Source: Curtobacterium sp. 'Ferrero' (lineage in GTDB: Bacteria > Actinomycetota > Actinomycetes > Actinomycetales > Microbacteriaceae). From it: a stretch of 64,000 bases of DNA. Numbering within the stretch: position 1 is the stretch's first letter; each line of letters starts with the position of its first letter. Of the stretch, positions 47,642-57,887 are shown piece after piece. A program made the translations under genes and the position numbers. The notes under the pieces were generated by a model. That model was not told where the DNA came from and made no database searches. It worked only from the letters and a program-made list of their open reading frames with translations. Location: NCBI RefSeq assembly GCF_002412165.1, contig NZ_NXIA01000009.1, positions 62,001-126,000 of the forward strand. The letters are read 5' to 3'.

Positions 47642-48558
47642 CGGAAGGTGCCGACCGCGGGGCGCTCCCGGCGCACCGCAACCCACCGGAGGTCGACCGC
47701 GTCGCCGCCGCGCAGGCCGCCGTCGCAGCCCGGCGTGCCCGGGCCGCGGTCAAGGCCGCGGTCGTCTCGGGGGAGCGCTCGGCGCTCGACGTCGCGCGGG
47801 CGGCCTGGTCCGACGAGGACGCTCCCGCCGAGAAGTCCCTGCGGGTCCGCGACCTCCTGACGAGCCTGCCGGGCATCGGCCCGGCGCGGGCGGACTCGGT
47901 GATGGCAAGCCTGCGCATCGCGCCGTCGAAGCGGCTCGGCGGTCTCGGCGTGCGGCAGCGCTCCGTGCTGGCCGACTGGCTCGCGGCGCGCGGTCGGAAG
48001 CGCGGCGCCTCGAAGCTCGTCGTGCTCGCCGGCCCCACCGCGGTCGGCAAGGGCACCGTGAGCGCGTACATCCGCGAGCACTTCCCCGACGTCAACCTCA
48101 GCGTGTCCGCCACGACCCGCAAGCCCCGCCCGGGCGAGGTGGACGGCGTGCACTACTACTTCGTCGACGACGCCGAGTTCGACCGGATGATCCGCGACCG
48201 CGAGCTGCTCGAGTGGGCGACCGTGCACAACTCCTACCGGTACGGCACGCCGCGTCCGCCGATCGACCGCGCGCTCGACGCCGGTGACCGCGTGATGCTC
48301 GAGATCGACCTGCAGGGCGCCCGCCAGGTGAAGGACGCCATGCCCGAGGCGGTCCTCGTGTTCCTGCTGCCCCCGAGCTGGGAGGAACTCGTCCGTCGGC
48401 TCATCGGCCGGGGCACCGAGTCGCCCGAGGAACAGGCCCGACGCCTCGAGACCGCGAAGGTCGAACTCGCCGCGCAGGACGAGTTCGACGTGAAGATCGT
48501 GAACTCCGATGTCAGCACCGCGGCACACGAAGTCGTAGACTTGTTCACTGCGCCCTAG
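47638..48558 (+). CDS. gmk: mIHF (integration host factor)-guanylate kinase fusion
   Basis: A 306-residue protein. Residues ~20-115 match actinobacterial integration host factor mIHF, including [19 protein letters not shown] and [16 protein letters not shown] (helix-two-turn-helix DNA-binding part). Residues ~122-306 are guanylate kinase: P-loop [12 protein letters not shown], then [37 protein letters not shown] and [11 protein letters not shown]. In mycobacteria mihF and gmk are adjacent separate genes; here no stop lies between them in frame, so one polypeptide is made unless processed. Guanylate kinase turns GMP to GDP. The GTG overlaps the pyrF stop. Internal starts for a separate kinase were not obvious. 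Confidence 0.93.
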   Translation: MTEGADRGALPAHRNPPEVDRVAAAQAAVAARRARAAVKAAVVSGERSALDVARAAWSDEDAPAEKSLRVRDLLTSLPGIGPARADSVMASLRIAPSKRLGGLGVRQRSVLADWLAARGRKRGASKLVVLAGPTAVGKGTVSAYIREHFPDVNLSVSATTRKPRPGEVDGVHYYFVDDAEFDRMIRDRELLEWATVHNSYRYGTPRPPIDRALDAGDRVMLEIDLQGARQVKDAMPEAVLVFLLPPSWEELVRRLIGRGTESPEEQARRLETAKVELAAQDEFDVKIVNSDVSTAAHEVVDLFTAP

Positions 48559-48611
48559 CCGGGGCTGCGCTGTGCCCACCGGGCGCGACACGACCGTTGA
48601 CAGGAGACACC

Positions 48612-48875
48612 ATGGCCAACCCCCAGGGCATCATCGACCCGCCCATCGACGACCTGCTCGCCAAGGTCGAGTCGAAGTACGCGCTCGTGATCTTCGCGTC
48701 GAAGCGCGCCCGCCAGATCAACGACTACTACGCCGACCTGCACGAGGGCTCGCTCTTCGACAACGTCGGTCCGCTCGTCGACTCCACCATCGACGACAAG
48801 CCGCTCTCCGTCGCGCTCCACGAGATCAACGAGGACAAGCTGACGGTCACCAAGCAGCAGCAGCCGACCGACTGA
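48612..48875 (+). CDS. rpoZ: DNA-directed RNA polymerase omega subunit
   Basis: An 87-residue RNA polymerase assembly subunit. Motifs: [19 protein letters not shown] and [19 protein letters not shown], then [14 protein letters not shown]. The ATG at 48612 has AGGAGA 5 nt upstream; a TTG at 48597 is in frame but badly placed. Follows gmk by 53 bp. Next is metK after 5 bp. In mycobacteria dfp/coaBC lies between rpoZ and metK; it is missing here. Confidence 0.95.
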   Translation: MANPQGIIDPPIDDLLAKVESKYALVIFASKRARQINDYYADLHEGSLFDNVGPLVDSTIDDKPLSVALHEINEDKLTVTKQQQPTD

Positions 48876-48880
48876 CCCCG

Positions 48881-50095
48881 GTGACGACGAGCAACCTGCG
48901 CCTGTTCACGTCCGAGTCGGTGACCGAGGGGCACCCCGACAAGATCTGCGACCAGATCTCGGACACCATCCTCGACGCCCTGCTCGAGGCCGACCCGCAC
49001 GCGCGCGTCGCGGTCGAGACCATGGTCACCACCGGTCTCGTGCACGTCGCCGGCGAGGTCACGACATCCGGCTACGTCGAGATCCCGAAGCTCGTCCGCG
49101 ACGTCATCACGGGCATCGGGTACAACTCGTCCGAGGTCTCCTTCGACGGCCGCACCTGTGGCGTCGAGGTCTCGATCGGCGCGCAGTCGCCGGACATCGC
49201 CCAGGGGGTCGACGAGTCGCTCGACAGTCGCTCGGGCTCCGGCGTGGACCCGCTCGACCGCCAGGGTGCGGGCGACCAGGGCATCATGTTCGGGTTCGCG
49301 ACGAACGAGACCCCCGAGTACATGCCCGTCGCGATCTGGCTCGCGCACCGGCTGGCCGAGCGCCTCGCCGCGGTCCGCAAGTCGGGCGAGCTGTCGTACC
49401 TCCGTCCGGACGGCAAGACGCAGGTCACGGTCGGCTACGACGGCGTCGTGCCGAAGACGGTCGAGACGGTCGTGCTCTCCACGCAGCACGCTCCGAGCGT
49501 CACCCTCGAGCAGCTCACCGCCGACGTCACCGCGCACGTGATCCACCCGGTGCTCGACCTCGTCGACCTCGACTCGTCGCACGTCGACGTCATCGTGAAC
49601 CCGACCGGTCGGTTCGAGATCGGCGGGCCGCAGGGCGACGCCGGGCTCACCGGCCGCAAGGTGATCGTCGACACGTACGGTGGGGCGTCCCGCCACGGCG
49701 GTGGGGCGTTCTCCGGCAAGGACCCGTCGAAGGTCGACCGCTCCGCCGCGTACGCGCTCCGCTGGGTGGCGAAGAACGCCGTCGCCGCCGGGCTCGCCGA
49801 CCGCCTCGAGGTGCAGGTCGCCTACGCCATCGGCCGCGCGAAGCCCGTCGGGCTCTACGTGGAGTCGTTCGGCACGGGCCACGTCGACGACGCCACCATC
49901 GAGCAGGCCATCCTGCAGGTCTTCGACCTCCGGCCGGCCGCGATCATCCGCGACCTCGACCTCCTCAAGCCCCGCTACGCGCAGACCGCGACGTACGGGC
50001 ACTTCGGCCGCGAGCTCCCCGGGTTCACCTGGGAACAGCTCGACCGCGTCGAGGCGCTCCGGGCCGCAGCAGGGCTCGTCGCCGCCGCCGTCTAG
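48881..50095 (+). CDS. metK: S-adenosylmethionine synthase
   Basis: A 404-residue enzyme that makes S-adenosylmethionine from methionine and ATP. Motifs: [19 protein letters not shown] at the start (ATP/methionine binding), [15 protein letters not shown] near residue 130, and [20 protein letters not shown] near 265 (P-loop and metal). GTG at 48881, 5 bp after rpoZ, so probably in the same operon. Followed by priA after 8 bp. Confidence 0.97.
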   Translation: MTTSNLRLFTSESVTEGHPDKICDQISDTILDALLEADPHARVAVETMVTTGLVHVAGEVTTSGYVEIPKLVRDVITGIGYNSSEVSFDGRTCGVEVSIGAQSPDIAQGVDESLDSRSGSGVDPLDRQGAGDQGIMFGFATNETPEYMPVAIWLAHRLAERLAAVRKSGELSYLRPDGKTQVTVGYDGVVPKTVETVVLSTQHAPSVTLEQLTADVTAHVIHPVLDLVDLDSSHVDVIVNPTGRFEIGGPQGDAGLTGRKVIVDTYGGASRHGGGAFSGKDPSKVDRSAAYALRWVAKNAVAAGLADRLEVQVAYAIGRAKPVGLYVESFGTGHVDDATIEQAILQVFDLRPAAIIRDLDLLKPRYAQTATYGHFGRELPGFTWEQLDRVEALRAAAGLVAAAV

Positions 50096-50103
50096 GTCAC
50101 CGT

Positions 50104-52086
50104 GTGACCACCGTCGCGCGCGTCGTCCTCGACTCGCCGCTCCCGCAGTTGGACCGTCTGTTCGACTACCGGGTGCCGGACGAGCTCGAGGACGACTGCG
50201 TGCCGGGGGTCCGCGTCAAGGTGCCGTTGCGCACCGGTGCGCGGATGTCCGACGCGTACGTCGTCGAGGTCGTCTCGGAGGGCGACTACCCGGGCGAACT
50301 CAGTCAGGTCGAAGCGGTGCTCTCGCCGGTGCCGGTCCTGGCCCCGGAGATCTGGACGCTGGCGCGCGCGGTCGCTGACCGGGCCGCCGGCGTCGCGTCC
50401 GACGTGCTCCGGCTCGCGGTGCCGACGCGCCAGGTCCGCGCCGAGAAGGCGTGGCTCGCCCGCGACCCCTCGTGGTCACCGCCGGCGGTGCAGCCCACGC
50501 CCGTCACCGGCTACGCCGACGGCGTCCTGGAGGCACTGCTCGCCGACCGCGGACGGGCTGCGGTCGACGCCGTCCCCCACCCCGTCGACCTCGGCTCCGC
50601 CGACGAACCCTGCTGGGTGCCCGGCTGGGCGGCGACGCTCGCCCAGGCGGCGTCGCACGTCGTCGCGCGGGAGCAGTCCGCCGTGCTGGCGGTGCCGGAC
50701 TTCCGCGACGTGACCGACCTCGAACGCGCGCTGCTCGCGCTCCTGCCGCCCGAGCGGGTCGTCCGGTTCGACGCCAAGCAGACGAACGGGCAGCGCGCGA
50801 AGGCCCTGCTGCAGGCGCGGACGCACGCGGTCGTCGCGATCGGCAACCGGACCGCCGTGTTCGCGCCGGCGACCGAGCTCGGACTCATCGCGATGTGGGA
50901 CGACGGCGACGCCTCCTTCATCGAGCCCCGGGCGCCGTACGTGCACACCCGGGACGTCGCCCTCGTCCGCACGGCGCAGTCGGGCGCAGCACTCCTGTTC
51001 CTCGCGCACGCCCGCTCGACCGACGTGCAACGGCTCGTCGAACTGCACTGGCTGCAGGAGGTCACGCCGTACCGGGTGCCGACGCCGAAGGTGATCCCGA
51101 CGGCGCAGCAGGCGAGTGCCGAGGGCTTCGCCGCCCAGGCCCGCATCCCGAGCACGGCCTGGCGCGCCGCCCGCGAGGCCAGTCAGCACGGCGCCGTGCT
51201 CGTGCAGGTCGCCAACCCGGGTTTCGGCACCGGGCTCGTGTGCGCCGACTGCGGTGAACGGGCGCACTGCCGGGTCTGTGGCGGTCCGCTCGGCGCCCCG
51301 CACCGCAACGCCACGCCGCAGTGCCGGTTCTGCGGGGCCCTCGCGGTCGGGTTCCGGTGCCCGACGTGCGGCGGTGGGAGGCTCAAGCCTGTCGGGCAGG
51401 GCGCGCAGCGGACCGCGGACGAGCTCGGTCGGGCGTTCCCGGGCACGCGGATCGTGGTGGCCGACGGGTCCCGCCCGCTCGACGAGGTCCCGGCGCGGCC
51501 GTCGGTCGTCGTCGCCACCCGCGGTGCGGAGCCCAGCGTGCCCGGCGGCTACGCGTGCGTGCTGCTGCTCGACGGCGAACGGCTGCTGGCCCGCGAGGGG
51601 CTCCGCGTGCAGGAGGACGTCCTGCGTTTCTGGACGAACGCCGCCGCCAAGGGCGCGCCGGGTGCCGAGGTCTACCTCGTCGGCATCGGCGGGCGGCTCG
51701 CGACGGCGATGGCGACGTGGCGGCTCGACGGCCCCGCGCACGACGAGCTCGCGGACCGTCGGGAGCTGCACTTCCCGCCCGCCGTCCGCGTCGCGACGCT
51801 CACCGGGACGGACGAGGCGGTGACGGCAGCGGTCGAGGCCCTCGGTGACGCCATCGCCGGTCCGGTGCTCGGGCCGGTGCCCGTCGAGGGCGACCCGGTG
51901 CCGGGGACGGTGCGGGCGATCGTGCGGTTCCCGTACGCGCACGGCGCCGAGGTCGCGGCGACGCTCAAGGCCGAGGTCATCCGGCGGTCGTCGACCCGGC
52001 GAGTGCTCCCGGGCGGCAACCGCCGTCGTGCGGCACCGACCCTGCGCGTGCGGCTCGACGACGCGGAGCCCTTCACCGAGGTCTGA
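50104..52086 (+). CDS. priA: Replication restart protein PriA, helicase motifs degenerate
   Basis: A 660-residue actinobacterial PriA. The N-terminal DNA 3'-end-binding domain ([19 protein letters not shown]) and the zinc cysteines of the insertion ([32 protein letters not shown]) are present. The ATPase motifs are not: no GxGKT Walker A is visible, and where the DEEH box is expected there is [13 protein letters not shown]. It therefore probably loads or scaffolds without unwinding, a loss known in actinobacterial PriA proteins. It belongs to the rpoZ-metK-priA run. Confidence 0.93.
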   Translation: MTTVARVVLDSPLPQLDRLFDYRVPDELEDDCVPGVRVKVPLRTGARMSDAYVVEVVSEGDYPGELSQVEAVLSPVPVLAPEIWTLARAVADRAAGVASDVLRLAVPTRQVRAEKAWLARDPSWSPPAVQPTPVTGYADGVLEALLADRGRAAVDAVPHPVDLGSADEPCWVPGWAATLAQAASHVVAREQSAVLAVPDFRDVTDLERALLALLPPERVVRFDAKQTNGQRAKALLQARTHAVVAIGNRTAVFAPATELGLIAMWDDGDASFIEPRAPYVHTRDVALVRTAQSGAALLFLAHARSTDVQRLVELHWLQEVTPYRVPTPKVIPTAQQASAEGFAAQARIPSTAWRAAREASQHGAVLVQVANPGFGTGLVCADCGERAHCRVCGGPLGAPHRNATPQCRFCGALAVGFRCPTCGGGRLKPVGQGAQRTADELGRAFPGTRIVVADGSRPLDEVPARPSVVVATRGAEPSVPGGYACVLLLDGERLLAREGLRVQEDVLRFWTNAAAKGAPGAEVYLVGIGGRLATAMATWRLDGPAHDELADRRELHFPPAVRVATLTGTDEAVTAAVEALGDAIAGPVLGPVPVEGDPVPGTVRAIVRFPYAHGAEVAATLKAEVIRRSSTRRVLPGGNRRRAAPTLRVRLDDAEPFTEV

Positions 52087-52358
52087 CCCGCGCAGCCCCT
52101 GTCCGCGGCATCGTTGCGTGCTCGTCCTGCGACATCACTCCGCACGATCGACGCGTGTTTCGTCGGACGATGCGCCCGCATCGGATGCGCGTGCACCGTG
52201 CGACACCACACCGCGTGATCGACGCGTGTTTCGTCGCACGATGCGCCTGCATCGTGCCGCGCACCCCGCGCGAGCCGACCTGTGGGAGGCTGGACGACGG
52301 TGGCCACGAACCACCGCCGAACACATCACACGCACGACGAAGTGACGAGGTGACGCCG
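52087..52358. repeat. Intergenic region with a degenerate 71-bp tandem repeat
   Basis: No gene is credible in these 272 bp. Units begin near 52128 and 52199 (71 bp apart) and share GATCGACGCGTGTTTCGTCG. A third, partial and more diverged unit precedes them. Each unit holds a hairpin of the form CGATGC-GCCC/GCCT-GCATCG; in the second it extends to GCACGATGC/GCATCGTGC. The region precedes tdh-kbl and may carry its promoter. Confidence 0.75.
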
Positions 52359-53426
52359 ATGCGGGCGCTCTACAAGCCGGACGCCGGTCCGGGACTGACC
52401 ATGACCGACCGGCCCGTGCCGGTCCCGACCGAGGACGAGGTCCTCATCCGCGTGCTGCGGACCGGGATCTGCGGCACCGACCTGCACATCCAGCGGTGGG
52501 ACGACTGGGCGGCCTCGGCGGTGACGGCGCCGCTCGTCCCCGGGCACGAGTTCTTCGGCGAGGTCGTCGAGGTCGGTGCCGCCGTCCGGGACGTCGCCGT
52601 GGGCGACCGGGTCTCCGGCGAAGGGCACATCGTGTGCGGCACCTGCCGGAACTGCCGTGCAGGCCGCCGACAGATGTGCATCAGGACGAAGGGCCTCGGG
52701 GTGCAGCGCGACGGTGCGTTCGCCGAGTACCTGACGCTGCCCGGCACGAACGTGTGGGTGCACCACGGCGAGGTCGAGCCCGAGGTCGGTGCCCTGTTCG
52801 ACCCGCTCGGCAACGCCGTGCACACGGCGCTCGCGTTCCCGCTCGTCGGCGAGGACGTCCTCGTCGCCGGGTGCGGACCGATCGGGCTCATGGCGATCGC
52901 GGTCGCACGGCACGCGGGCGCCCGGTTCGTGGTCGGGACCGACGTCAGCCCGAACCGTCTGCGGATGGCCGAGGCGATGGGCGCCGACCTCGGGGTGGAC
53001 GTGCGCGGAGACGCGAAACCGGGGGGTGGCGCTGCCGCGATCCGTGCGGCGCAGGAGCGGCTCGGCATGCGGGAGGGGTTCGACGTCGGGTTCGAGATGT
53101 CCGGCGCGCCGACCGCGCTGCCCGCGATGGTCGAGAACATGAACCACGGTGGCCGGATCGCGATGCTCGGGCTGCCGAGCGGGCCGATCGCGGTCGACTG
53201 GGGCAAGGTCGTCACGCACATGCTCACCGTGAAGGGCATCTACGGCCGCGAGATGTTCGAGACGTGGCAGGCGATGAGCTCGATGCTGCAGAGCAGCGCG
53301 GTCCTGCGCGAGCGCATCGGCTCGATCGTGTCCGCGCGCTACCCGGCGCGCGACTGGGAGGAGGCGTTCGCCGCGGCGGCGAGCGCGGACGGCGGCAAGG
53401 TCGTCATCGACTGGACGGAGATCTGA
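52359..53426 (+). CDS. tdh: L-threonine 3-dehydrogenase
   Basis: A 355-residue zinc-dependent medium-chain dehydrogenase that oxidises threonine to 2-amino-3-ketobutyrate with NAD+. Catalytic zinc: Cys in [12 protein letters not shown] and His/Glu in [13 protein letters not shown]. Structural zinc Cys in [15 protein letters not shown]. Rossmann motif [19 protein letters not shown] near residue 170. Threonine dehydrogenase rather than sorbitol dehydrogenase is supported by the adjacent kbl. ATG at 52359 with GACGAGG upstream; it shares a base with kbl (TGATG). Probably an accessory pair inserted between priA and fmt. Confidence 0.93.
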   Translation: MRALYKPDAGPGLTMTDRPVPVPTEDEVLIRVLRTGICGTDLHIQRWDDWAASAVTAPLVPGHEFFGEVVEVGAAVRDVAVGDRVSGEGHIVCGTCRNCRAGRRQMCIRTKGLGVQRDGAFAEYLTLPGTNVWVHHGEVEPEVGALFDPLGNAVHTALAFPLVGEDVLVAGCGPIGLMAIAVARHAGARFVVGTDVSPNRLRMAEAMGADLGVDVRGDAKPGGGAAAIRAAQERLGMREGFDVGFEMSGAPTALPAMVENMNHGGRIAMLGLPSGPIAVDWGKVVTHMLTVKGIYGREMFETWQAMSSMLQSSAVLRERIGSIVSARYPARDWEEAFAAAASADGGKVVIDWTEI

Positions 53427-54610
53427 TGTACGGGGCGATCAAGGACCACCTGACCGCGGAGCTCGCGGGCATCGAGGCGGCGGGACTGACGAAGCACGAA
53501 CGGGGCATCACCGGGCCCCAGCGGGCGGCGATCGAGGCGGACGGGCTCGACCTGCTCAACTTCTGCGCGAACAACTACCTCGGTCTCGCCGACTCCACCG
53601 ACCTCGTCGAGGCGGCGAAGGACGCCCTCGACCGCTGGGGGTACGGCATGGCGAGCGTGCGGTTCATCTGCGGCACGCAGGACCTGCACCTCGACCTCGA
53701 ACGGCGGGTGTCGGCGTTCCTCGGCACCGAGGCGACGATCCTGTACTCGTCGTGCTTCGACGCGAACGGGGGCCTGTTCGAGGTGCTCCTCGGCCCGGAG
53801 GACGCGATCATCTCCGACGAGCTGAACCACGCCTCGATCATCGACGGGATCCGGCTGTCGAAGGCGCAGCGGTTCCGGTACCGGAACCGCGACACCGCCG
53901 ACCTGGAGGCGCAGCTCGCCGCCGCCTCGTCGGCCCGGTTCCGCGCGGTGGTCACCGACGGCGTCTTCTCGATGGACGGCTCGATCGCGCCGCTCGCCGA
54001 GATCTGCGACCTCGCCGAACGGTACGACGCGCTCGTCATCGTCGACGACTCGCACGCCGTCGGGTTCGTCGGCGAGCACGGCCGGGGCACCCCCGAACTC
54101 TGCGGGGTCGCCGACCGGGTCGACGTGTACACGGGCACGTTCGGCAAGGCACTCGGCGGTGCGTCCGGCGGCTACGTGTCGTCCCGCCGGGAGGTCGTCG
54201 ACCTGCTCCGGCAGCGGTCGCGTCCGTACCTGTTCTCGAACTCGCTCGCGCCGGTGATCGCCGCGGGCACCGTCGCGGCGCTCGACCGCATCGAACGCTC
54301 CGACGACGCACGGGCGCAGCTGGCGTCGAACGCGCGGCTGTTCCGGACCCTGATGGAGGACGCCGGCTTCGAGCTGCTGCCGGGGGAGCACCCGATCGTC
54401 CCCGTGATGTTCCACGACGCCGCGCGCACCGCCCGGATCGCGGACGAGATGCAGGCCCGTGGGGTGTACGTGACGGCGTTCAGCCACCCGGTCGTGCCGC
54501 AGGGGAGGGCCCGGATCCGGGTGCAGCTGTCGGCCGCCCACACCGAGGAGCAGGTCCGCTGCTGCGTGGACGCCTTCGTGGCGGCGCGGGCCGCAGTCGG
54601 GAGCGACTGA
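53426..54610 (+). CDS. kbl: Glycine C-acetyltransferase (2-amino-3-ketobutyrate CoA ligase)
   Basis: A 394-residue PLP enzyme of the alpha-oxoamine synthase family. It splits 2-amino-3-ketobutyrate with CoA into glycine and acetyl-CoA. Motifs: [16 protein letters not shown] near residue 43, [17 protein letters not shown], the PLP Asp in [18 protein letters not shown] and the PLP Lys in [15 protein letters not shown]. Partner of tdh in threonine degradation. A strong hairpin terminator follows 40 bp after the stop. Confidence 0.95.
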   Translation: MYGAIKDHLTAELAGIEAAGLTKHERGITGPQRAAIEADGLDLLNFCANNYLGLADSTDLVEAAKDALDRWGYGMASVRFICGTQDLHLDLERRVSAFLGTEATILYSSCFDANGGLFEVLLGPEDAIISDELNHASIIDGIRLSKAQRFRYRNRDTADLEAQLAAASSARFRAVVTDGVFSMDGSIAPLAEICDLAERYDALVIVDDSHAVGFVGEHGRGTPELCGVADRVDVYTGTFGKALGGASGGYVSSRREVVDLLRQRSRPYLFSNSLAPVIAAGTVAALDRIERSDDARAQLASNARLFRTLMEDAGFELLPGEHPIVPVMFHDAARTARIADEMQARGVYVTAFSHPVVPQGRARIRVQLSAAHTEEQVRCCVDAFVAARAAVGSD

Positions 54611-54650
54611 CCCCGACGGTCGCCGACGCACGACGATCGCCGGACACACG

Positions 54651-54683
54651 ACGGCCCCGGGAGCTGCTCGCTCCCGGGGCCGT
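54651..54683. terminator. Terminator hairpin after kbl
   Basis: ACGGCCCCGGGAGC (54651-54664) pairs with GCTCCCGGGGCCGT (54670-54683), a perfect 14-bp stem with a 5-nt loop. Confidence 0.85.
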
Positions 54684-54724
54684 GCTGTGCCGTACTGCCG
54701 TGCGCCGCGTACGCAGTGCGCGGC

Positions 54725-54774
54725 GGGTGCTCCGTGCTCCGTGCGCCGCGGGTGCTCCGTGCTCCGTGCGCCGA
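54725..54774. repeat. Two tandem 25-bp units downstream of kbl
   Basis: Units at 54725 and 54750 both read GGGTGCTCCGTGCTCCGTGC at the start and differ at the end only. Intergenic; no gene here. Confidence 0.8.
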
Positions 54775-54790
54775 GTGTCCCGCTTCGTCG

Positions 54791-55246
54791 TCAGGCGCCG
54801 ACCGGGCGGCGGCGGCCCCGCGGGAACACGACGCCGAGCGCCACCATGCCGACGGCGAGCACGAGGTGCAGCCAGTTGTCGGCCCAGTTCAGCGGCACGA
54901 AGTTCGCGCCGGTCATGGTGCCCGCCGTGAACAGGCCGTAGACCCACAGCACGAAGTAGACGACCCCGCCGATGACGAGGTACATGCGCGACCCGGTCGG
55001 GTACCGCGCGGCGATGAGCCCGACGATCCCGAACAGCAGGTGCACGATGTTGTGCAGCACCGACACCTGGAAGACGCCGAGGAGCATGGCCATCGAGCCG
55101 TGACCCGCCCCGGCGAGGTCGCCCGTCGTGATGCCGGGGACGAAGCCCGCGATCCCGACGAGCAGGAACACGATCCCGACGACGAGCGCGATCTTCTGGA
55201 TGCTCGACCCTGCGTAGCGGTCGGTGGACGTGGTGACGTCTGACAT
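54791..55246 (-). CDS. DUF4383 membrane protein
   Basis: A 151-residue protein with four hydrophobic helices (about 17-40, 54-79, 86-107, 118-138). The family-typical segments HNIVHLLFGIVGLIAARYP and WADNWLHLVLAVGMVALGVV are clear; the paired His-containing helices mark DUF4383. Function unknown. ATG at 55246 has GAGGGAGG just upstream on the minus strand. It stands alone between kbl (convergent) and fmt (divergent). Confidence 0.9.
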   Translation of the reverse strand: MSDVTTSTDRYAGSSIQKIALVVGIVFLLVGIAGFVPGITTGDLAGAGHGSMAMLLGVFQVSVLHNIVHLLFGIVGLIAARYPTGSRMYLVIGGVVYFVLWVYGLFTAGTMTGANFVPLNWADNWLHLVLAVGMVALGVVFPRGRRRPVGA

Positions 55247-55372
55247 GGTGCCTCCCTCTCGTGGAGGGTCCGACGGTACACACGCCCCACCGCGTCGGTC
55301 CTGCCGCCGCGTGGCCGGGACACCAGCCACCCGCGCACGAGCCCGCTCCGCGGCCGTGGGACGATGGACCCC

Positions 55373-56308
55373 ATGCGTCTCGTCGTCGCCGGCAGCCCCG
55401 CTGCGGCCGTCCCCACCCTCCGCCGACTCGCGGCGTCCGACCACGAGATCGTCGCGGTGCTCACCCGCCCCGCGACCCCGCAGGGCCGCAAGCGCGTCCT
55501 GACGCCGACCCCGGTCGCGCAGGTCGCCGAGGAGCTCGGCCTGCCCGTGATCGAGGCGGCCCGGGTCGACGACACCGTCACGGACCAGCTCGCGGCCCTC
55601 GCGCCCGACCTCGGCGTGATCGTCGCCTACGGGGCGCTCCTCCGCCGGCCCGCGCTCGAGACACCCCGGCTCGGCTGGGTCAACCTGCACTTCTCGGCCC
55701 TGCCCGCGTACCGCGGAGCCGCTCCCGTCCAACGTGCCGTCATGGCAGGCGACACCGAGACCGCCGCGAGCGTGTTCCAGCTCGTCGAGGCGCTCGACGC
55801 CGGCCCGCTGTACGCCAGCGAGCCGTTCACCATCGACCCGGACGCGACGAGCGGCGACGTCCTCGCCGCGATGGCCGAGACCGGTGCGGAGGTCGTGGCC
55901 CGGGTGGTCGACGGCCTCGCGGCCGGGACCGCCGTCGCGAGCGAGCAGGTCGGCGAGGTCACCCTCGCACCGAAGCCCACCGTCGACGACGCGCACGTCG
56001 TCTTCGACGAGCCCGCCGTGCGGGTCCACGCCCGCATCCGCGGCGTCACACCCGAGCCCGGCGCGTTCGCCCACCTCGGCGAGACCCGCGTGAAGCTGCT
56101 CCGCAGCTCCGTCCAGCCGGGAGGCACGGCCTCCTCCGCCCCGCACCTCGCCCCCGGCGCGCTCGCGTTGGTCGACGGGCGGCTGCTCGTCGGGACGGCC
56201 GACGTCCCGCTCGCGCTCACCGAGGTGCAACCCGCGGGCAAGAAGGCGATGGACGCCGCCGCCTGGGCCCGCGGCCTCGGCCCGCTCGACGGGAAGGTCC
56301 TCGCGTGA
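55373..56308 (+). CDS. fmt: Methionyl-tRNA formyltransferase
   Basis: Formylates initiator Met-tRNA with 10-formyl-THF. It has 311 residues. MRLVVAGSPAAAVPTLRRL is the Rossmann start; the formyl-transfer loop is GWVNLHFSALPAYRGAAPVQ (Asn-His pair), followed by PDATSGDVL. The C-terminal anticodon-type domain runs from about 205. The ATG at 55373 fits the family start; one at 55364 adds three residues. The stop overlaps the rsmB start by 4 bp. A fragment of the GGAGGCACGG repeat lies in the coding region near 56123. Confidence 0.95.
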   Translation: MRLVVAGSPAAAVPTLRRLAASDHEIVAVLTRPATPQGRKRVLTPTPVAQVAEELGLPVIEAARVDDTVTDQLAALAPDLGVIVAYGALLRRPALETPRLGWVNLHFSALPAYRGAAPVQRAVMAGDTETAASVFQLVEALDAGPLYASEPFTIDPDATSGDVLAAMAETGAEVVARVVDGLAAGTAVASEQVGEVTLAPKPTVDDAHVVFDEPAVRVHARIRGVTPEPGAFAHLGETRVKLLRSSVQPGGTASSAPHLAPGALALVDGRLLVGTADVPLALTEVQPAGKKAMDAAAWARGLGPLDGKVLA

Positions 56309-57822
56309 ACGCGGCGCCCAGCGGGACCGGGCGTGGCACCGGGCGCGGTCGCGGTCCCCGCCCGACCTCGGCCCGACGCGTCGCGTACGACGTGCTCCGT
56401 GCCGTGCAGGTCGACGACGCCTACGCCAACCTGCTGCTGCCCGCACGCATCCGCCGCGCCGGCCTGAGCGCCCGGGACGCCGCGTTCGCGACCGAGCTCA
56501 CCTACGGATCGATCCGGATGCTCGGGCGCTACGACGCGATCGTCGACATCGCCTCCGGCCGTCGGGTCGAGAACATCGAGGCGGACGTCCTCGACGTGAT
56601 GCGCCTCGGCACCCACCAGCTGCTCGGCATGCGCACACCGACCCACGCGGCCGTGTCCGCTACCGTCGAGCTCGCGCGCGAGGTCGGTGCCCGCCGCGCC
56701 ACGGGGTTCGTCAACGCCGTGCTCCGGAAGGTCGCGGCGCGTTCCGACGAGGAGTGGGACGCCGCGATCTCCGAGGGCCGTGGGGGCGACGCGCTCCTCG
56801 CGACCCGGTGGTCCCACCCGACGTGGGTCGTGTCGGCGCTGCGGGACGCTCTCGCCGCCGAACGGTCCCGCGACGAACTCGCGGCACTCCTCGCCGCCGA
56901 CAACGTCGCGCCGCGGGTCCAGCTGTCGGCACTGCCGGGACTCGCGACCGACGAGGACGTCGCGACCGCGACCCGGGTCGACGACCCCGCACCGGAGCCG
57001 CAGCACGGGGACGGCGACGGGCCGACGGCCGACGACGCGACCGGCACCGTGCCTCCCGTCCGTGCCGGGGCGGACGCGCTCCCGGTCTCGCCGACCGGCA
57101 TCCGTGGTGTCTCCGGCGACCCCGCCCGTGTGCCGGGCGTCGCCGCCGGGCGGCTCCGCGTCCAGGACGAGGGCTCCCAGCTCGCCGCCCTCGCGCTCAG
57201 CCGGTCGTCGGCCGTGCGGCCGGGGGAGCGGTGGCTCGACATGTGCGCCGGACCGGGCGGCAAGGCGGCGCTCCTCGCAGCGGAGGCGGCGGTCGGCGGC
57301 GCGCACCTGGTCGCGAACGAGCTCGTCCCGGCACGCGCCGGGCTCGTGCGGAAGGCCCTCGCCGGGTTCGGTGACGGCGTGACGGTCGTCGAGGGTGACG
57401 GTCGGCGGTTCGGACGCGACGGCGCGGCGGTCCGGTTCGACCGGGTGCTGCTCGACGCTCCGTGCACGGGGCTGGGTGCGCTCCGCCGCCGTCCCGAGGC
57501 CCGGTGGCGGAAGCAGCCGGAGGACGTCCCCGAGCTCGCGGCGCTGCAGGCCGAGCTGCTCGACGCGGCCGTGCGGGTGCTCGCTCCCGGCGGGACCCTG
57601 GCGTACGTGACGTGTTCGCCGCACCTCGCGGAGACGCGTGGGCAGGTGGACGCCGTGCTCGAACGGCACCCCGGCGTGCTCGAACAGCTCGACACCGCCG
57701 GAGTCGTCCGTGCCGTGGCCGTGCGGGACCCGCAGGTGGCGGACGGGCCGGTCGCGCAGCTGTGGCCGCACCGGATCGGTACCGACGCGATGTTCGTCGC
57801 GCTGTTCCGCCGCGTCGACTGA
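56305..57822 (+). CDS. rsmB: 16S rRNA m5C967 methyltransferase (RsmB)
   Basis: A 505-residue enzyme: NusB-like RNA-binding domain (about 20-150: [34 protein letters not shown]) and a SAM-dependent methyltransferase domain. SAM motif [17 protein letters not shown] near residue 313; catalytic Cys in [18 protein letters not shown] and second Cys in [13 protein letters not shown]. Between the two domains lies an extra low-complexity stretch (about 225-265) that contains the in-frame sequence GGCACCGTGCCTCCCGTCCG, a half of the dispersed palindrome. Overlaps fmt by 4 bp, the standard fmt-rsmB pair. Confidence 0.94.
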   Translation: MNAAPSGTGRGTGRGRGPRPTSARRVAYDVLRAVQVDDAYANLLLPARIRRAGLSARDAAFATELTYGSIRMLGRYDAIVDIASGRRVENIEADVLDVMRLGTHQLLGMRTPTHAAVSATVELAREVGARRATGFVNAVLRKVAARSDEEWDAAISEGRGGDALLATRWSHPTWVVSALRDALAAERSRDELAALLAADNVAPRVQLSALPGLATDEDVATATRVDDPAPEPQHGDGDGPTADDATGTVPPVRAGADALPVSPTGIRGVSGDPARVPGVAAGRLRVQDEGSQLAALALSRSSAVRPGERWLDMCAGPGGKAALLAAEAAVGGAHLVANELVPARAGLVRKALAGFGDGVTVVEGDGRRFGRDGAAVRFDRVLLDAPCTGLGALRRRPEARWRKQPEDVPELAALQAELLDAAVRVLAPGGTLAYVTCSPHLAETRGQVDAVLERHPGVLEQLDTAGVVRAVAVRDPQVADGPVAQLWPHRIGTDAMFVALFRRVD

Positions 57823-57875
57823 GGCCGCCCGGGCAGCGGCGGCACGAGCGACCGAGCGCACCGACCCCGCGCCGG

Positions 57876-57881
57876 TAGGGT
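57876..57881 (+). promoter_or_regulatory. -10 hexamer of a leaderless promoter (rpe)
   Basis: TAGGGT with 6 nt to the GTG at 57888. Confidence 0.55.
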
Positions 57882-57887
57882 TGGCGG

